A DNA stretch of 64,000 nucleotides from Clostridia bacterium (GCA_017453255.1 JAFTKN010000010.1:344458-408457); one strand, 5' to 3'; counted from the first letter of the stretch, positions 9,140 to 17,732 are shown. Translations and numbers: made by a program. Notes: a model not told the origin generated them from the sequence alone.

Positions 9140-9167
9140 ATTATAACATTTTGATATTTAAAGTCAA
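9140..9167 (-). promoter_or_regulatory. Sigma-A promoter of the Mbeg1-like gene
   Basis: Minus strand: TTGACT (9167-9162), 16-base spacer, TATAAT (9145-9140) with TGT in front (extended -10). Confidence 0.75.
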
Positions 9168-9300
9168 TATTTTTTACACAGAGTTTTTCAACATTTAAAG
9201 GAATTTTTGATATTTTTCTGTTAAAATTCACTTACATTTGGCTATGTTAACTAAATTATTATTAATTTGTAAAGAATTATATTCAAATTGTACAATTTTG

Positions 9301-9332
9301 TTGACAAATTTATATTAAAGTGTTATTATAAT
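9301..9332 (+). promoter_or_regulatory. Sigma-A promoter of the VTC/DUF4956 operon
   Basis: TTGACA at 9301-9306 is followed after 17 bases by TATTAT (9324-9329), which overlaps TATAAT at 9327-9332. A strong AGGGGGG ribosome binding site follows. It is divergent from the Mbeg1-like promoter; the gap of about 245 bases holds nothing else obvious. Confidence 0.75.
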
Positions 9333-9352
9333 AGAGTAAAAGGGGGGATATC

Positions 9353-10159
9353 ATGGCATTTGGCGTTACTTTTAAAAGATTTGAAAAAAAATTTCTTTTA
9401 TCTCCCGATCAATTTTCTAAATTAAAAATCGAAATTGATAAACACTTCGAGCCTGATAAATATGGTCAAACAAAGATTTGCAACTTGTATTATGATACCG
9501 ATGACTACGTTCTTATAAAGCGCTCAATTGATAAGCCAGTTTTCAAAGAAAAGGTTAGACTTCGTACATATGGTATTCCTTCCAATGAAAGCGTTTCTTT
9601 TTTAGAGGTTAAGCGAAAATTTAATAAAATTGTATATAAGCGTAGAATTCATCTTCCCTATGTAGAAGCCATTGAATTTGGTAAAAATAATTACAAGGAT
9701 GAAAAAACGCAAATTTCAAAGGAGCTTAATTATCTCTTTGAATTTTACAACACGTTAGCACCTCGATTCTATATTTCTTATGATAGATGTGCTTATTTTT
9801 ATAAGGAAACAAGCGATATACGCATAACCTTTGACACAAACCTTACATGGCGTAATTACGATTTAGACTTACGTCATGGATCGTACGGTGAACAATTATT
9901 ACCGGATGGATATACGATTATGGAAATTAAGGTTCCTAACACTGTACCATTGTGGCTTGCAAAGCTTTTATCTGAATTAAAAATCTACTCTACTTCCTTT
10001 TCTAAGGTTGGTACTGCTTATAAAACTATGCTTGCTAAAAAAACAGGTGCAAATCCTATATCTACGGGTAACTTGAAATTACTAATGGGAAATAACGACA
10101 AAGATGATGAGACCTTTGAAGTTATAGTAACAAATACATACACAAAGGAGATAAACTAA
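9353..10159 (+). CDS. VTC-domain protein (polyphosphate polymerase-like)
   Basis: The 268-residue protein begins with FKRFEKKFLL and continues with the basic and acidic motifs of the VTC catalytic tunnel: KEKVRLRTYG, FLEVKRKF (about 78-85) and MEIKVPN near 190. In yeast the VTC4 version of this domain polymerises ATP gamma-phosphate into polyphosphate. Bacterial VTC-domain proteins are assumed to act similarly but are mostly untested. The next gene is a DUF4956 membrane protein whose start overlaps this stop by one base (TAATG). This VTC-DUF4956 pairing is frequent in Firmicutes. Confidence 0.85.
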   Translation: MAFGVTFKRFEKKFLLSPDQFSKLKIEIDKHFEPDKYGQTKICNLYYDTDDYVLIKRSIDKPVFKEKVRLRTYGIPSNESVSFLEVKRKFNKIVYKRRIHLPYVEAIEFGKNNYKDEKTQISKELNYLFEFYNTLAPRFYISYDRCAYFYKETSDIRITFDTNLTWRNYDLDLRHGSYGEQLLPDGYTIMEIKVPNTVPLWLAKLLSELKIYSTSFSKVGTAYKTMLAKKTGANPISTGNLKLLMGNNDKDDETFEVIVTNTYTKEIN

Positions 10160-10863
10160 TGGATTTTATTGTTAATCCTATTTTTGACCGTTTTACCGAT
10201 ACAAGTGGTAATCAAATTATTGATATAAAACCTTGGATGTTTTTTACATGTCTTGGAGTCGCATTAGCTCTTGGTATTATTGCTGCTTTTTGCTATATGT
10301 ATAAAAACCAGTTTTCAAAAACATTAGTAATAGCAATTGCAATCTTGCCACCTATTGTATGTGTACTAATTATGCTTGTTAGTGGTAGTATTGGTGCAGC
10401 TGTTGCTGTCGGTGGTGTATTCGCTCTTACAAGATTCCGTTCTGCACAAGGCTCAGCAAAGGAAATCACACAAATTTTCTTATCAATGGCTGTTGGCTTG
10501 ACGACTGGATTAGGATACATATATATTGCAATAATCTTGGTTGTTATAATTGAACTTATGACTATTATTTTTGTTATAACAAAATTTGGTGAATCAAGCT
10601 CCAAAAGAAGAACGCTAAAGGTTTCTATTCCAGAAGAACTTGACTACACTGATATTTTCGATGATATTTTTGACACTTATACAGAAAAAGCAACATTGTT
10701 AAGAGTAAAATTGAAAAATTTAGGTACAATTTTCCAGCTTACTTATGATATTTTGCTAAAAGATATTAAAGATGAGAAGAAATTCATCGATGAAATCCGT
10801 GTGAAAAATGCTAACTTAGATGTAATTTGCTCAAGAATTATTTCAAATCCAGAGGAATTATAA
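10159..10863 (+). CDS. DUF4956 membrane protein
   Basis: This is a 234-residue protein with about four transmembrane helices between residues 25 and 140, including the conserved stretch GVFALTRFRSAQGSAKEIT in the loop between helices. A cytosolic C-terminal domain of about 85 residues follows. This is the DUF4956 pattern. It is translationally coupled to the VTC-domain gene (AGGAG site inside that gene). By analogy with membrane partners in VTC complexes it may anchor the polymerase or pass polyphosphate across the membrane, but this is inference. The transcript ends at the hairpin immediately downstream. Confidence 0.8.
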   Translation: MDFIVNPIFDRFTDTSGNQIIDIKPWMFFTCLGVALALGIIAAFCYMYKNQFSKTLVIAIAILPPIVCVLIMLVSGSIGAAVAVGGVFALTRFRSAQGSAKEITQIFLSMAVGLTTGLGYIYIAIILVVIIELMTIIFVITKFGESSSKRRTLKVSIPEELDYTDIFDDIFDTYTEKATLLRVKLKNLGTIFQLTYDILLKDIKDEKKFIDEIRVKNANLDVICSRIISNPEEL

Positions 10864-10868
10864 TATTA

Positions 10869-10901
10869 AAGCCTGTTGCTCAAACGCAACAGGCTTTTTT
10901 C
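10869..10901. terminator. Bidirectional terminator
   Basis: An 11-bp stem AAGCCTGTTGC/GCAACAGGCTT with a 6-base loop, flanked by T and A runs, lies between the convergent DUF4956 and GHL6 genes. Confidence 0.9.
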
Positions 10902-12826
10902 TAATATTTAATAACGATTAGTTTATGTAACTTTAAGTTGTTTACAGTAAACATTACCTCTTCCCCGTTTTGTACAAATTCAATAATTTCATTATCTGGA
11001 GCAGAAATAATCTCGCGTATGTTTTCTTTGATTTTAATAGTAACTCTAATATTATTAACCTCAGGGAAGTCCTCAATTAAGCAAACGTTTCCTCTATTAA
11101 CAGGCGGAGCATATAACATATGTATCGCATAAAACCGATTCTGTTCGCTTTTTCTTACTCTTACTCTACCACATGAATAAAAATTTTTCACAGAAATATT
11201 TTTATCATAAATAGATTCAATGGCTCTTTGTAAATATTTTTGTAAAATATAGTTACCTGATTTGTCGTATGCTTCGAAAATCGGATGTGCAAAATAAAGT
11301 ACATTTCCTTTTTTCACAAGTGCAGGATATTTTTCGGCGTTCTCCTTGAAGGGCGTGTTTTTATGACCACAAAAATGACGGCGTGTTCTATTAAAGTATG
11401 GCTCATAAACCTCTGCTAACACCTCTCCATTCTCACATTCAACCATATATGCACTCGAATATGATAAAAATGGTGTTACTATCTCATCTATATCACATTT
11501 TATGTAATCAATATCACATTTTGATTTTTCTATCTTTTTTATATCTAGTTCGTCAAAAACACTTTCATAGCTTGCAATAATTTTACCACCATTTTTTACG
11601 AATTCTAAAATTTGTTTTTTATCGTCGTTCGATAACTTTACTTTATCAGGTAAAATTATACATTGATATTTTGATAAATCGTCTCCAGATGTAATTACAT
11701 CGTATTCAAGATGCATTATTTGTAATATTTTTGATGTACCCATATCTGAGGCACTATTATGACTTAACCATATACCTAAATCAGTATAGGCTTTTGTGTT
11801 ATGGGCATATTCATCCAATTGGTCAATATACTTAAATGCGTGACCTATTATGTTATATGTGCTTTTATCAATTTTTCCATTTGGATGTAAGTGATCTCCA
11901 ACTGACATAGATGCACCTACACTCATCATATCTGCAAGCTCATACTTTAAAGCATCCTTATTTTTAAATCCACCAAATTCACCCCAAGCATGATGAAATT
12001 TACCAGTCATTCCTAAAAAGAGCTTACCATATTTCTCAAAGCTTTTTGCTCTTAATGGCATGAAATCATATCCACCCCACGCTGTTGGCAAATCCTCAAG
12101 CTCGTAGTGTGATTGTAACGGGTGATATTCTGGTCTATTCATATCAGCACCGCCATTATAGAAAATGTGTGCTTCCTTGTTATAGCTATGAATTAAATCA
12201 TTCAAATCCTTCATGAGCTCAAGTCGTTTGATTCTGTAATATTTTTGCGCATCCTCGTATATTGATGGATCAAGATTCATTTCACTCATTCCTTGTTTAC
12301 AGCTTTCGCAAACGCAAGCATCTCTCATAAAGCAAATATCGTAAAAAACACCATCTGAAACATCGAAGCTTTCACAAATTTCTTTTGTTATATCAATCAA
12401 GTGTTTTTTATATTCACCAACTGGACAAAGAGTTGTCCATGTGCAATCAAAAATTGGTTCATCTAAATTATCCGATGGTTTGCTACCAAAGTAAATACTT
12501 TCACCAGACCAAAAGTCCTTGTGATGCCATTCTGGATGCTCATCCGCATCCTTTTTACTCCATCCCATTGTTATGTAAATAGGAGCTTTAATTCCAACAC
12601 TATGGCAAGCATCAATTTGTTCTTTTAATAAATTAAATTTTAAATTTGGATGCATTGTACCTACCTTAGTCGGATAATAACACAAACCGTGATGACATTT
12701 TGCAAACACAGTAATAAGATCTACATGTGCATTCTTTAGTGTTTTTGCAAATTCCTCTTTATTAAATTTTGCTCCGATATTTTCAATATCTGGGCTTGTA
12801 TGAAAATCTAAATGTACACAATTCAT
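10901..12826 (-). CDS. Glycoside hydrolase-like protein, GHL6 type (possible alpha-L-fucosidase-like)
   Basis: The 641-residue protein starts HLDFHTSPDIENIG and shows the (beta/alpha)8 pattern of hypothetical glycosyl hydrolase 6 (GHL6). Seen in it are FAKCHHGLCYYPTK near 41-54, DGVFYDICF with an Asp at 163 as a catalytic candidate, and a CVCESC cluster (171-176). The second half resembles the class I glutamine amidotransferase-like and trimerisation regions that follow GHL6/GH29/GH151-like barrels. No signal peptide, so it acts on imported or intracellular sugars. The substrate cannot be read from sequence; fucosides are one option. Monocistronic, with a TAAGGAG ribosome binding site. Confidence 0.7.
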   Translation of the reverse strand: MNCVHLDFHTSPDIENIGAKFNKEEFAKTLKNAHVDLITVFAKCHHGLCYYPTKVGTMHPNLKFNLLKEQIDACHSVGIKAPIYITMGWSKKDADEHPEWHHKDFWSGESIYFGSKPSDNLDEPIFDCTWTTLCPVGEYKKHLIDITKEICESFDVSDGVFYDICFMRDACVCESCKQGMSEMNLDPSIYEDAQKYYRIKRLELMKDLNDLIHSYNKEAHIFYNGGADMNRPEYHPLQSHYELEDLPTAWGGYDFMPLRAKSFEKYGKLFLGMTGKFHHAWGEFGGFKNKDALKYELADMMSVGASMSVGDHLHPNGKIDKSTYNIIGHAFKYIDQLDEYAHNTKAYTDLGIWLSHNSASDMGTSKILQIMHLEYDVITSGDDLSKYQCIILPDKVKLSNDDKKQILEFVKNGGKIIASYESVFDELDIKKIEKSKCDIDYIKCDIDEIVTPFLSYSSAYMVECENGEVLAEVYEPYFNRTRRHFCGHKNTPFKENAEKYPALVKKGNVLYFAHPIFEAYDKSGNYILQKYLQRAIESIYDKNISVKNFYSCGRVRVRKSEQNRFYAIHMLYAPPVNRGNVCLIEDFPEVNNIRVTIKIKENIREIISAPDNEIIEFVQNGEEVMFTVNNLKLHKLIVIKY

Positions 12827-12897
12827 AATTCTTTGCTCCTTAGTAATTTATTATTTTTATTTTAGCACAACATATATTTTATTGCAAGAAAAATCAC

Positions 12898-12926
12898 TTG
12901 ACTTACTACAAATTTAATGATAAAAT
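12898..12926 (+). promoter_or_regulatory. Sigma-A promoter of the SDR gene
   Basis: TTGACT at 12898-12903, a 17-base spacer, then TAAAAT at 12921-12926 with TGA in front. Confidence 0.65.
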
Positions 12927-12957
12927 TTTAATGTAATATAATTTATGGAGAATTGTA

Positions 12958-13692
12958 ATGAAAATATCTATAATTAGTGGTGCCTCATCAGGTATTGGAA
13001 AAGAAATTGCATTAAAATTAGATAAATTACATCTTGACGAAATGTGGATAATTGCCCTTGACGAAGAGGGGTTAAATAATTTGTCTAATGAGCTTGAAAC
13101 TAACACCCGAATTTTTCCCCTTAATTTGATGGAAAGTACTTCATTTGATTTAATTAAATCAACACTTGAGGAATATAAACCAGAGGTAGAATATTTAGTT
13201 TGTTGTGCAGGTATAGGCTATAATGGTAATTTTGATAAAATTACAGAAAAAAATATATCTTTTATGATCAATCTTAACTGTGTTGCTTTAACACTTCTTA
13301 CAAAGTGCGTTGATCCATATATCGTAAGCAAAGGTAGAATTATCGAGATTGCTTCGGGCTCTGGCTTTGCCCCCCAACCTGGTTTCGCCGTTTATGCTGC
13401 AACTAAAGCATATGTTATTAGTTTTTCACGAGCTCTTAGACGCGAAATGCGGCACAGAAAAATATCAGTAACAGCTGTTTGTCCTGGACCTGTAGATACA
13501 GCATTTTTTGCATCATTAGAGGGTGTCAAGGAATATAAGAAAAAATTTGTAATAACTCCTGAAAAAGTTGCAAAAAAGGCTATAAAATCTTCACAAAAAA
13601 GAAAGGCTCTTTGTGTTCCTTCCTTTTCAATGAAGCTTTTTCATCTTGCATCTAAAATTTTACCTACCTCTTTATTGTTAAAATTTTATTAA
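12958..13692 (+). CDS. Short-chain dehydrogenase/reductase (SDR family)
   Basis: The 244-residue protein has the classical SDR cofactor motif GASSGIG (8-14), the CAGIG motif (83-87, replacing NNAG), a catalytic Ser at about 133-135 and YAATK with Tyr146 and Lys150. The PG motif CPGPVDTAF closes the cofactor site. The C-terminal 40 residues are hydrophobic and basic (LFHLASKILPTSLLLKF), as in SDRs that associate with the membrane and act on ketoacyl or lipid substrates. The exact substrate is unknown. It is a single gene with its own promoter and terminator. Confidence 0.85.
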   Translation: MKISIISGASSGIGKEIALKLDKLHLDEMWIIALDEEGLNNLSNELETNTRIFPLNLMESTSFDLIKSTLEEYKPEVEYLVCCAGIGYNGNFDKITEKNISFMINLNCVALTLLTKCVDPYIVSKGRIIEIASGSGFAPQPGFAVYAATKAYVISFSRALRREMRHRKISVTAVCPGPVDTAFFASLEGVKEYKKKFVITPEKVAKKAIKSSQKRKALCVPSFSMKLFHLASKILPTSLLLKFY

Positions 13693-13695
13693 AAT

Positions 13696-13724
13696 AAAAA
13701 GCTACATTCTAAGATGTAGCTTTT
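13696..13724 (+). terminator. Terminator of the SDR gene
   Basis: Stem AAAAGCTACAT/ATGTAGCTTTT with a 6-base loop (13708-13713). The stop codon of the convergent small gene at 13709 lies inside the loop, and the A-rich 5' side would serve as its terminator as well. Confidence 0.8.
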
Positions 13725-13888
13725 GTATTATTTATCTCTTCTCCGTCCTCAACAAGTGGTGTTTCATCTTCAAAATATCCGTATTTATCATGCAAAATAG
13801 ATATTACAAATACACTAATAACTGTAGCCAAAATTAACGCTAGGCATATAGATAAAACTGACGGCGTTTTTTTCTTAGTTTTTTTCAT
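13709..13888 (-). CDS. Small single-pass membrane protein (59 aa)
   Basis: The frame from ATG at 13886-13888 gives 59 residues: a Lys-rich start (MKKTKKK), one transmembrane helix at about 11-32, and an acidic tail rich in Asp/Glu with an extracytoplasmic look. AGAGG lies 11 bases before the ATG, just after the stop of the upstream DUF3006-like gene, so the two genes form an operon. No family recognised. Coding is supported by the basic-TM-acidic layout, the ribosome binding site and the neat fit to the terminator, but not by homology. Confidence 0.6.
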   Translation of the reverse strand: MKKTKKKTPSVLSICLALILATVISVFVISILHDKYGYFEDETPLVEDGEEINNTKATS

Positions 13889-13902
13889 ACAATTATAAAC
13901 CT

Positions 13903-14163
13903 CTATTTATTGCGATTTCTTAATCTGTTAAGTCTTTCTCTATTCAACTCAAGCTTTTTTTCTGTTTCATCCTTAAGCAATGTGGGATTAATTAACTTGC
14001 CATTTAAAATCTGTGCTTCAATAATAATTCCATAGCTTAATTGGTCAAATATATCATTGGGCATATCATTCTCATTAATTTCAATCATATTATCGTCACA
14101 TTCAAATACAGCAATTCTCTCACCCTGTTGGTTTTGAGCAATTCTATCTAAAAACAGCTTCAT
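13903..14163 (-). CDS. DUF3006-like small protein
   Basis: The 86-residue protein starts MKLFLDRIAQ and has an acidic beta-strand region (IAVFECDDNMIEIN), then GIIIEAQILNG, then a charged helix rich in Glu, Arg and Asn (EKKLELNRERLNRLRNR). This matches the DUF3006 layout: an N-terminal DRxEGxxAVxE-like beta domain and a C-terminal helix. DUF3006 proteins often sit beside secreted ComEC-like metallo-hydrolases; here the partner is the 59-residue membrane protein. Function unknown. GAGGTGAT ribosome binding site. Confidence 0.6.
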   Translation of the reverse strand: MKLFLDRIAQNQQGERIAVFECDDNMIEINENDMPNDIFDQLSYGIIIEAQILNGKLINPTLLKDETEKKLELNRERLNRLRNRNK

Positions 14164-14237
14164 AATATCACCTCATATGTTATTTTATCATAATTAATTA
14201 TTAAAATCAATAAATAATAGGTTTTTAAAAAAAATAT

Positions 14238-14266
14238 TTGTTTTTTCCATTTATTTATGCTATACT
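14238..14266 (+). promoter_or_regulatory. Sigma-A promoter of prfB
   Basis: TTGTTT (14238-14243), a 17-base spacer, TATACT (14261-14266) with TGC in front (extended -10). Confidence 0.65.
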
Positions 14267-14308
14267 ATACGTTGAAATACTATGTTAAACATTTTGGAGG
14301 TCTTTTCC

Positions 14309-15418
14309 TTGATTATTGCATTAGAAAACGCAAAACATGAATTAATTAGCTTTCGCGAAAATATCAAAGAATTGGGCATTGCATTGCGAATTGAAGAACA
14401 AAAAATCGAAGTAAGCGAACTTGAAAAGACAACTTTCGATCCTGATTTTTGGTCAAATCAAGAAAATTCAACCAAGATTCTTCAAAAAATAAAGCAAATG
14501 AAGGATAAAATTGAACGTTACGATGCTCTTTCTTCAAAGCTTGAAGATACAATTATTATGATTGATATGGCAATCGAAGAAAATGACGAGAGCTTAACTG
14601 AAGAAATATTGAATGACCAAAAATCAATTATTCAAGAGGAAGAAAAGCAACGAATTGAGGTTTTACTTTCTGGTGAATATGATAAAAATAACGCTATTAT
14701 TTCATTTCATCCTGGTGCAGGTGGTACCGAGGCACAAGACTGGGCGCTTATGCTCTATCGTCTTTATACAAGATGGGGCGAAAAGCATGGTTTTAATGTA
14801 AAGCTACTTGACTGGCTTGACGGAGAAGAAGCAGGCCTTAAAAGCGCTACTATACTGGTAGAAGGACTTAATGCTTACGGATATTTGAAGAGTGAAAATG
14901 GTGTTCATAGACTTGTAAGAGTGTCACCTTTTGATGCTTCTGGCAGACGCCACACCTCTTTCGCTTCCGTCGAGGTTATGCCAGAGTTTGATGATGATAA
15001 TTCTATTGAATTAAAGGATGAGGATTTGGAAATAACTGCTCACCGCTCCTCTGGTGCTGGTGGACAACATGTAAACAAAACCGATTCTGCCATTAGAATC
15101 ATGCATATTCCAACTGGTATTGTTGTTGGTTGTCAGACAGAAAGAAGTCAGCTACAAAACAAGGAAACCGCTCTTAAAATGCTCAAATCAAAGCTTATGG
15201 AAATTAAGGAACGCGAAAAGCTTGATAGAATTGAGGACATTAAGGGTAACAAAACAAACATCGAATGGGGTTCTCAAATTCGCTCATATGTATTTATGCC
15301 ATATACACTTGCAAAAGACACAAGAACAGGCTATGAGGATGGTAACATTCAAGCAGTTATGGACGGAGATATTGACGGATTTATAAACGCTTATTTAAAG
15401 GATAATGCTAACAAATAG
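14309..15418 (+). CDS. prfB: Peptide chain release factor 2
   Basis: RF2 recognises UGA and UAA and triggers hydrolysis of peptidyl-tRNA. The codon-recognition tripeptide is in VSPFDASGRR (SPF about 206-208) and the catalytic GGQ in SSGAGGQHVNK (251-253). I use the TTG at 14309-14311 as the start because GGAGG ends nine bases before it, giving 369 residues. An in-frame ATG at 14282 lies upstream of that site and has none of its own. Unlike most bacterial prfB genes there is no in-frame UGA or CTTTGA frameshift site near codon 25; the frame is continuous. The next gene starts two bases after the stop. Confidence 0.93.
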   Translation: MIIALENAKHELISFRENIKELGIALRIEEQKIEVSELEKTTFDPDFWSNQENSTKILQKIKQMKDKIERYDALSSKLEDTIIMIDMAIEENDESLTEEILNDQKSIIQEEEKQRIEVLLSGEYDKNNAIISFHPGAGGTEAQDWALMLYRLYTRWGEKHGFNVKLLDWLDGEEAGLKSATILVEGLNAYGYLKSENGVHRLVRVSPFDASGRRHTSFASVEVMPEFDDDNSIELKDEDLEITAHRSSGAGGQHVNKTDSAIRIMHIPTGIVVGCQTERSQLQNKETALKMLKSKLMEIKEREKLDRIEDIKGNKTNIEWGSQIRSYVFMPYTLAKDTRTGYEDGNIQAVMDGDIDGFINAYLKDNANK

Positions 15419-15420
15419 TT

Positions 15421-16191
15421 ATGATTAAAGAAGAAAGCAGGTTTAATAATTCAACTGTATTTGAAGGAATGACATCTATCCGTGCAATATTAGATTGTTT
15501 AAAAGAAAACAAGCCTAATACACGGAAAATCATAGAAATTCTCTACGATATAGATAAAGAAAAGTCAAAATCTAAGGAGCTTGGTTACCTTAGAAAAATG
15601 AGTGATATATATAGCTTTCAAGTAAGAGGCACATCCTTTGAAGAAATTGATCACTACTCTATTGGTGCATCTCATGGTGGAATTATTGCACTATGTGGAG
15701 AAAAGCAATACGATGAATTAACAAGCGATAAAATCAAGGAAAATGGATTCTATGTTATGCTTGAAGGCATTGAAGACCCATATAATTTTGGATATGCACT
15801 AAGGTCCATTTACGCATCAGGAGCTGATGGTATTATATTAAGCAAACGTAACTGGTTAAGTGCCGCTGGCGTTGTTTGTCGTTCCTCTGCTGGTGCAAGT
15901 GAGAGGCTTGATGCTTTTATTGCATGTGATGACTTTATAAAGCACTTCAAAAGCAAAGGTTATCAGATTGTTTGTGCTGACATAAAAAATTCGGTTAGCG
16001 TTTACGAAAGTAACCTTAAAAAGCCAATATTCTTAATTGTTGGTGGTGAAAAAAGAGGTATTTCCTCCTCTGTTTTATCGCAAGCTGACCAAATAGTGCG
16101 AATTGAATACGGCAGAGATTTTAGTGCTGCACTTTCAGCTGCCTCTGCTTCTACAATATTAGCTTTTGAAGTATTTAAACAAAATAAATAA
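15421..16191 (+). CDS. SpoU/TrmH-family RNA 2'-O-methyltransferase
   Basis: The 256-residue protein has an N-terminal substrate-binding part and a C-terminal SPOUT knot. Motif 1 is DPYNFGYALRSIYASGADG, motif 2 IVGGEKRGIS, and motif 3 LSAASASTILAFE. It would use SAM to methylate a ribose 2'-O in rRNA or tRNA; the target cannot be read from the sequence. Motif 3 has Ala/Ser where the usual Asn-Val-Ser stands, so it is a divergent member. It follows prfB by two bases and shares its transcript, which ends in the strong hairpin just after the stop. Confidence 0.85.
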   Translation: MIKEESRFNNSTVFEGMTSIRAILDCLKENKPNTRKIIEILYDIDKEKSKSKELGYLRKMSDIYSFQVRGTSFEEIDHYSIGASHGGIIALCGEKQYDELTSDKIKENGFYVMLEGIEDPYNFGYALRSIYASGADGIILSKRNWLSAAGVVCRSSAGASERLDAFIACDDFIKHFKSKGYQIVCADIKNSVSVYESNLKKPIFLIVGGEKRGISSSVLSQADQIVRIEYGRDFSAALSAASASTILAFEVFKQNK

Positions 16192-16219
16192 AAACCACTT
16201 GCAATGCAAGTGGTTTTTT
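16191..16219. terminator. Bidirectional terminator
   Basis: A 12-bp stem AAAACCACTTGC/GCAAGTGGTTTT with a 3-base loop and a T run lies between the convergent SpoU and isomerase genes. Confidence 0.9.
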
Positions 16220-16220
16220 C

Positions 16221-17033
16221 TTAATAATTAATATTTTTCATATAATCAATTGATTTTTGTGCACATTCCATTCGAGAAAGCCCCATAGATGGCTCATCCT
16301 GCTCTGCTATTAACCAAGATGCACCTGCATCCTTTGCAGCATCAACTATTGCTTGAACATTTTGCTTACCCAAGCCCAGAGGTCTATATTCAAAGGTGTT
16401 AGCCTGCTCTGTTTTTTCCTCATCTAATCCAATTAGCTTATACATATTTTTGTTTTTCTCACCTACAAAGTCCTTCAAATGAACAACAGGGGCTCTGTTT
16501 GTGTATTTGCGCACATAGTCGCAAGGGTTTTCGCCTGCTACATTTACCCAACAGGTATCAATTTCCGTTTGTAAAAGACTACTGTCAATTTCTGTATATA
16601 GCTCGTCTAATACATAGTTGCCCTTTTCGTTCTTTGCAAACTCAAAATCGTGATTATGATATAGCAAAGTTATTCCGTTTTCCTTACATACCTTTCCGAT
16701 TTTTCTAATATTTTCAACAACTGTTGGATAAGCTTCGGTACCATAGCGAAGATTATCAGGAAGATATGGTACAGCGATATATTTGCAACCAATAGTCTTA
16801 TAGGCATTAACTGCCTTTTCTGTATCAGCAGTAAGCTCATCATATGTAACGTGAGCAGAAATCGGCTCTAAACCAAGCTCTACACATTTCTTGTTAATTT
16901 CAGCTGGATCATTTCCATAAAGTCCTGCAAATTCACATCCGTCATAACCCATATTTTTGACTTGCTCAAGTGTTTTATAAAAATCCTTTTCAAGCTGCTC
17001 TCTGATTGAATAAAGCTGTAATCCTAATTTCAT
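16221..17033 (-). CDS. Sugar phosphate isomerase/epimerase (xylose isomerase-like TIM barrel)
   Basis: The 270-residue protein begins MKLGLQLYSIREQLEKD and has the AP endonuclease 2 (xylose isomerase-like) barrel pattern. Metal-ligand candidates are Glu in GYDGCEFAG, His in SAHVTYDE and LYHNHDFEF, Asp/Glu in LLQTEIDTCWV, and the late blocks HLKDF and LIAEQDE. The family includes isomerases and epimerases of ketoses, inositols and sugar phosphates. It is the last gene of a run with mtnN, luxS and a class II aldolase, suggesting it handles a ribose-derived product of SAH or MTA breakdown. The substrate is inference. Confidence 0.8.
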   Translation of the reverse strand: MKLGLQLYSIREQLEKDFYKTLEQVKNMGYDGCEFAGLYGNDPAEINKKCVELGLEPISAHVTYDELTADTEKAVNAYKTIGCKYIAVPYLPDNLRYGTEAYPTVVENIRKIGKVCKENGITLLYHNHDFEFAKNEKGNYVLDELYTEIDSSLLQTEIDTCWVNVAGENPCDYVRKYTNRAPVVHLKDFVGEKNKNMYKLIGLDEEKTEQANTFEYRPLGLGKQNVQAIVDAAKDAGASWLIAEQDEPSMGLSRMECAQKSIDYMKNINY

Positions 17034-17042
17034 ATTAACCTC

Positions 17043-17732
17043 TTAATATATCTCTACGAATTTTTTTGTAATTTTAATTGAATTTTCTGCTGCTAATTTT
17101 GAAAACGTTTGATAATCCATTTCTGCACCATCTCCATCAGAAATTGCACGAATAATACCAAATGGTATATTATTTATAAAGCAAGTATGGCCAATAGCAG
17201 CACCTTCCATTTCGCATGCAATCGCATTGAATTCATTTGCTATATTTATCTTGTCTTGCTTATTAGCTATAAACTTATCACCTGAAGCTATAACTCCCTC
17301 AAAGCACCTACAGTCAGCCATTTCGCAGGCTTTTTTCAAGAAATCTTTAACAGTGTTGTTAACATCAAAGTAAATAACGTTTATGCCTGAAATCAAGCCT
17401 TTTGGGTCTCCTAAAGGTGATGTATCCATATCATGTTGAACTACCTTGCTTGCAACTGCTATATCTAATACCTTAAGATTGTTTGTCAAGCTACCTGCTA
17501 CACCTGTATTGATTACTATGTCAACCTTATATTCAAGAATCATGGTTTGAGCACAAATTGAAGCAAAAACCTTGCCTATACCACATTTAGCTACAACTAT
17601 GTCTTTAGAATATAGCTTTCCCTTATAAAAAGTGATTCCACTAATATTTTTGCTTTCTAAATCGGTCATAGAATTAACTATTCCATTGACTTCAATATCC
17701 ATAGCACCAATTATTCCAATAAGCTTACTCAT
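17043..17732 (-). CDS. mtnN: 5'-methylthioadenosine/S-adenosylhomocysteine nucleosidase
   Basis: MTAN (Pfs) cleaves adenine from SAH, MTA and 5'-deoxyadenosine. The 229-residue protein has the key residues: Glu14 (IGAMDIEV), Glu176 in CEMEGAA and Asp199 in RAISDGDG, with the substrate loop INTGVAGSL. Its ATG overlaps the end of luxS by eight bases. This fits the two-step route SAH to S-ribosylhomocysteine (MtnN) to homocysteine plus DPD (LuxS). The following gene, nine bases on, is a sugar-phosphate isomerase-like protein. Confidence 0.95.
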   Translation of the reverse strand: MSKLIGIIGAMDIEVNGIVNSMTDLESKNISGITFYKGKLYSKDIVVAKCGIGKVFASICAQTMILEYKVDIVINTGVAGSLTNNLKVLDIAVASKVVQHDMDTSPLGDPKGLISGINVIYFDVNNTVKDFLKKACEMADCRCFEGVIASGDKFIANKQDKINIANEFNAIACEMEGAAIGHTCFINNIPFGIIRAISDGDGAEMDYQTFSKLAAENSIKITKKFVEIY

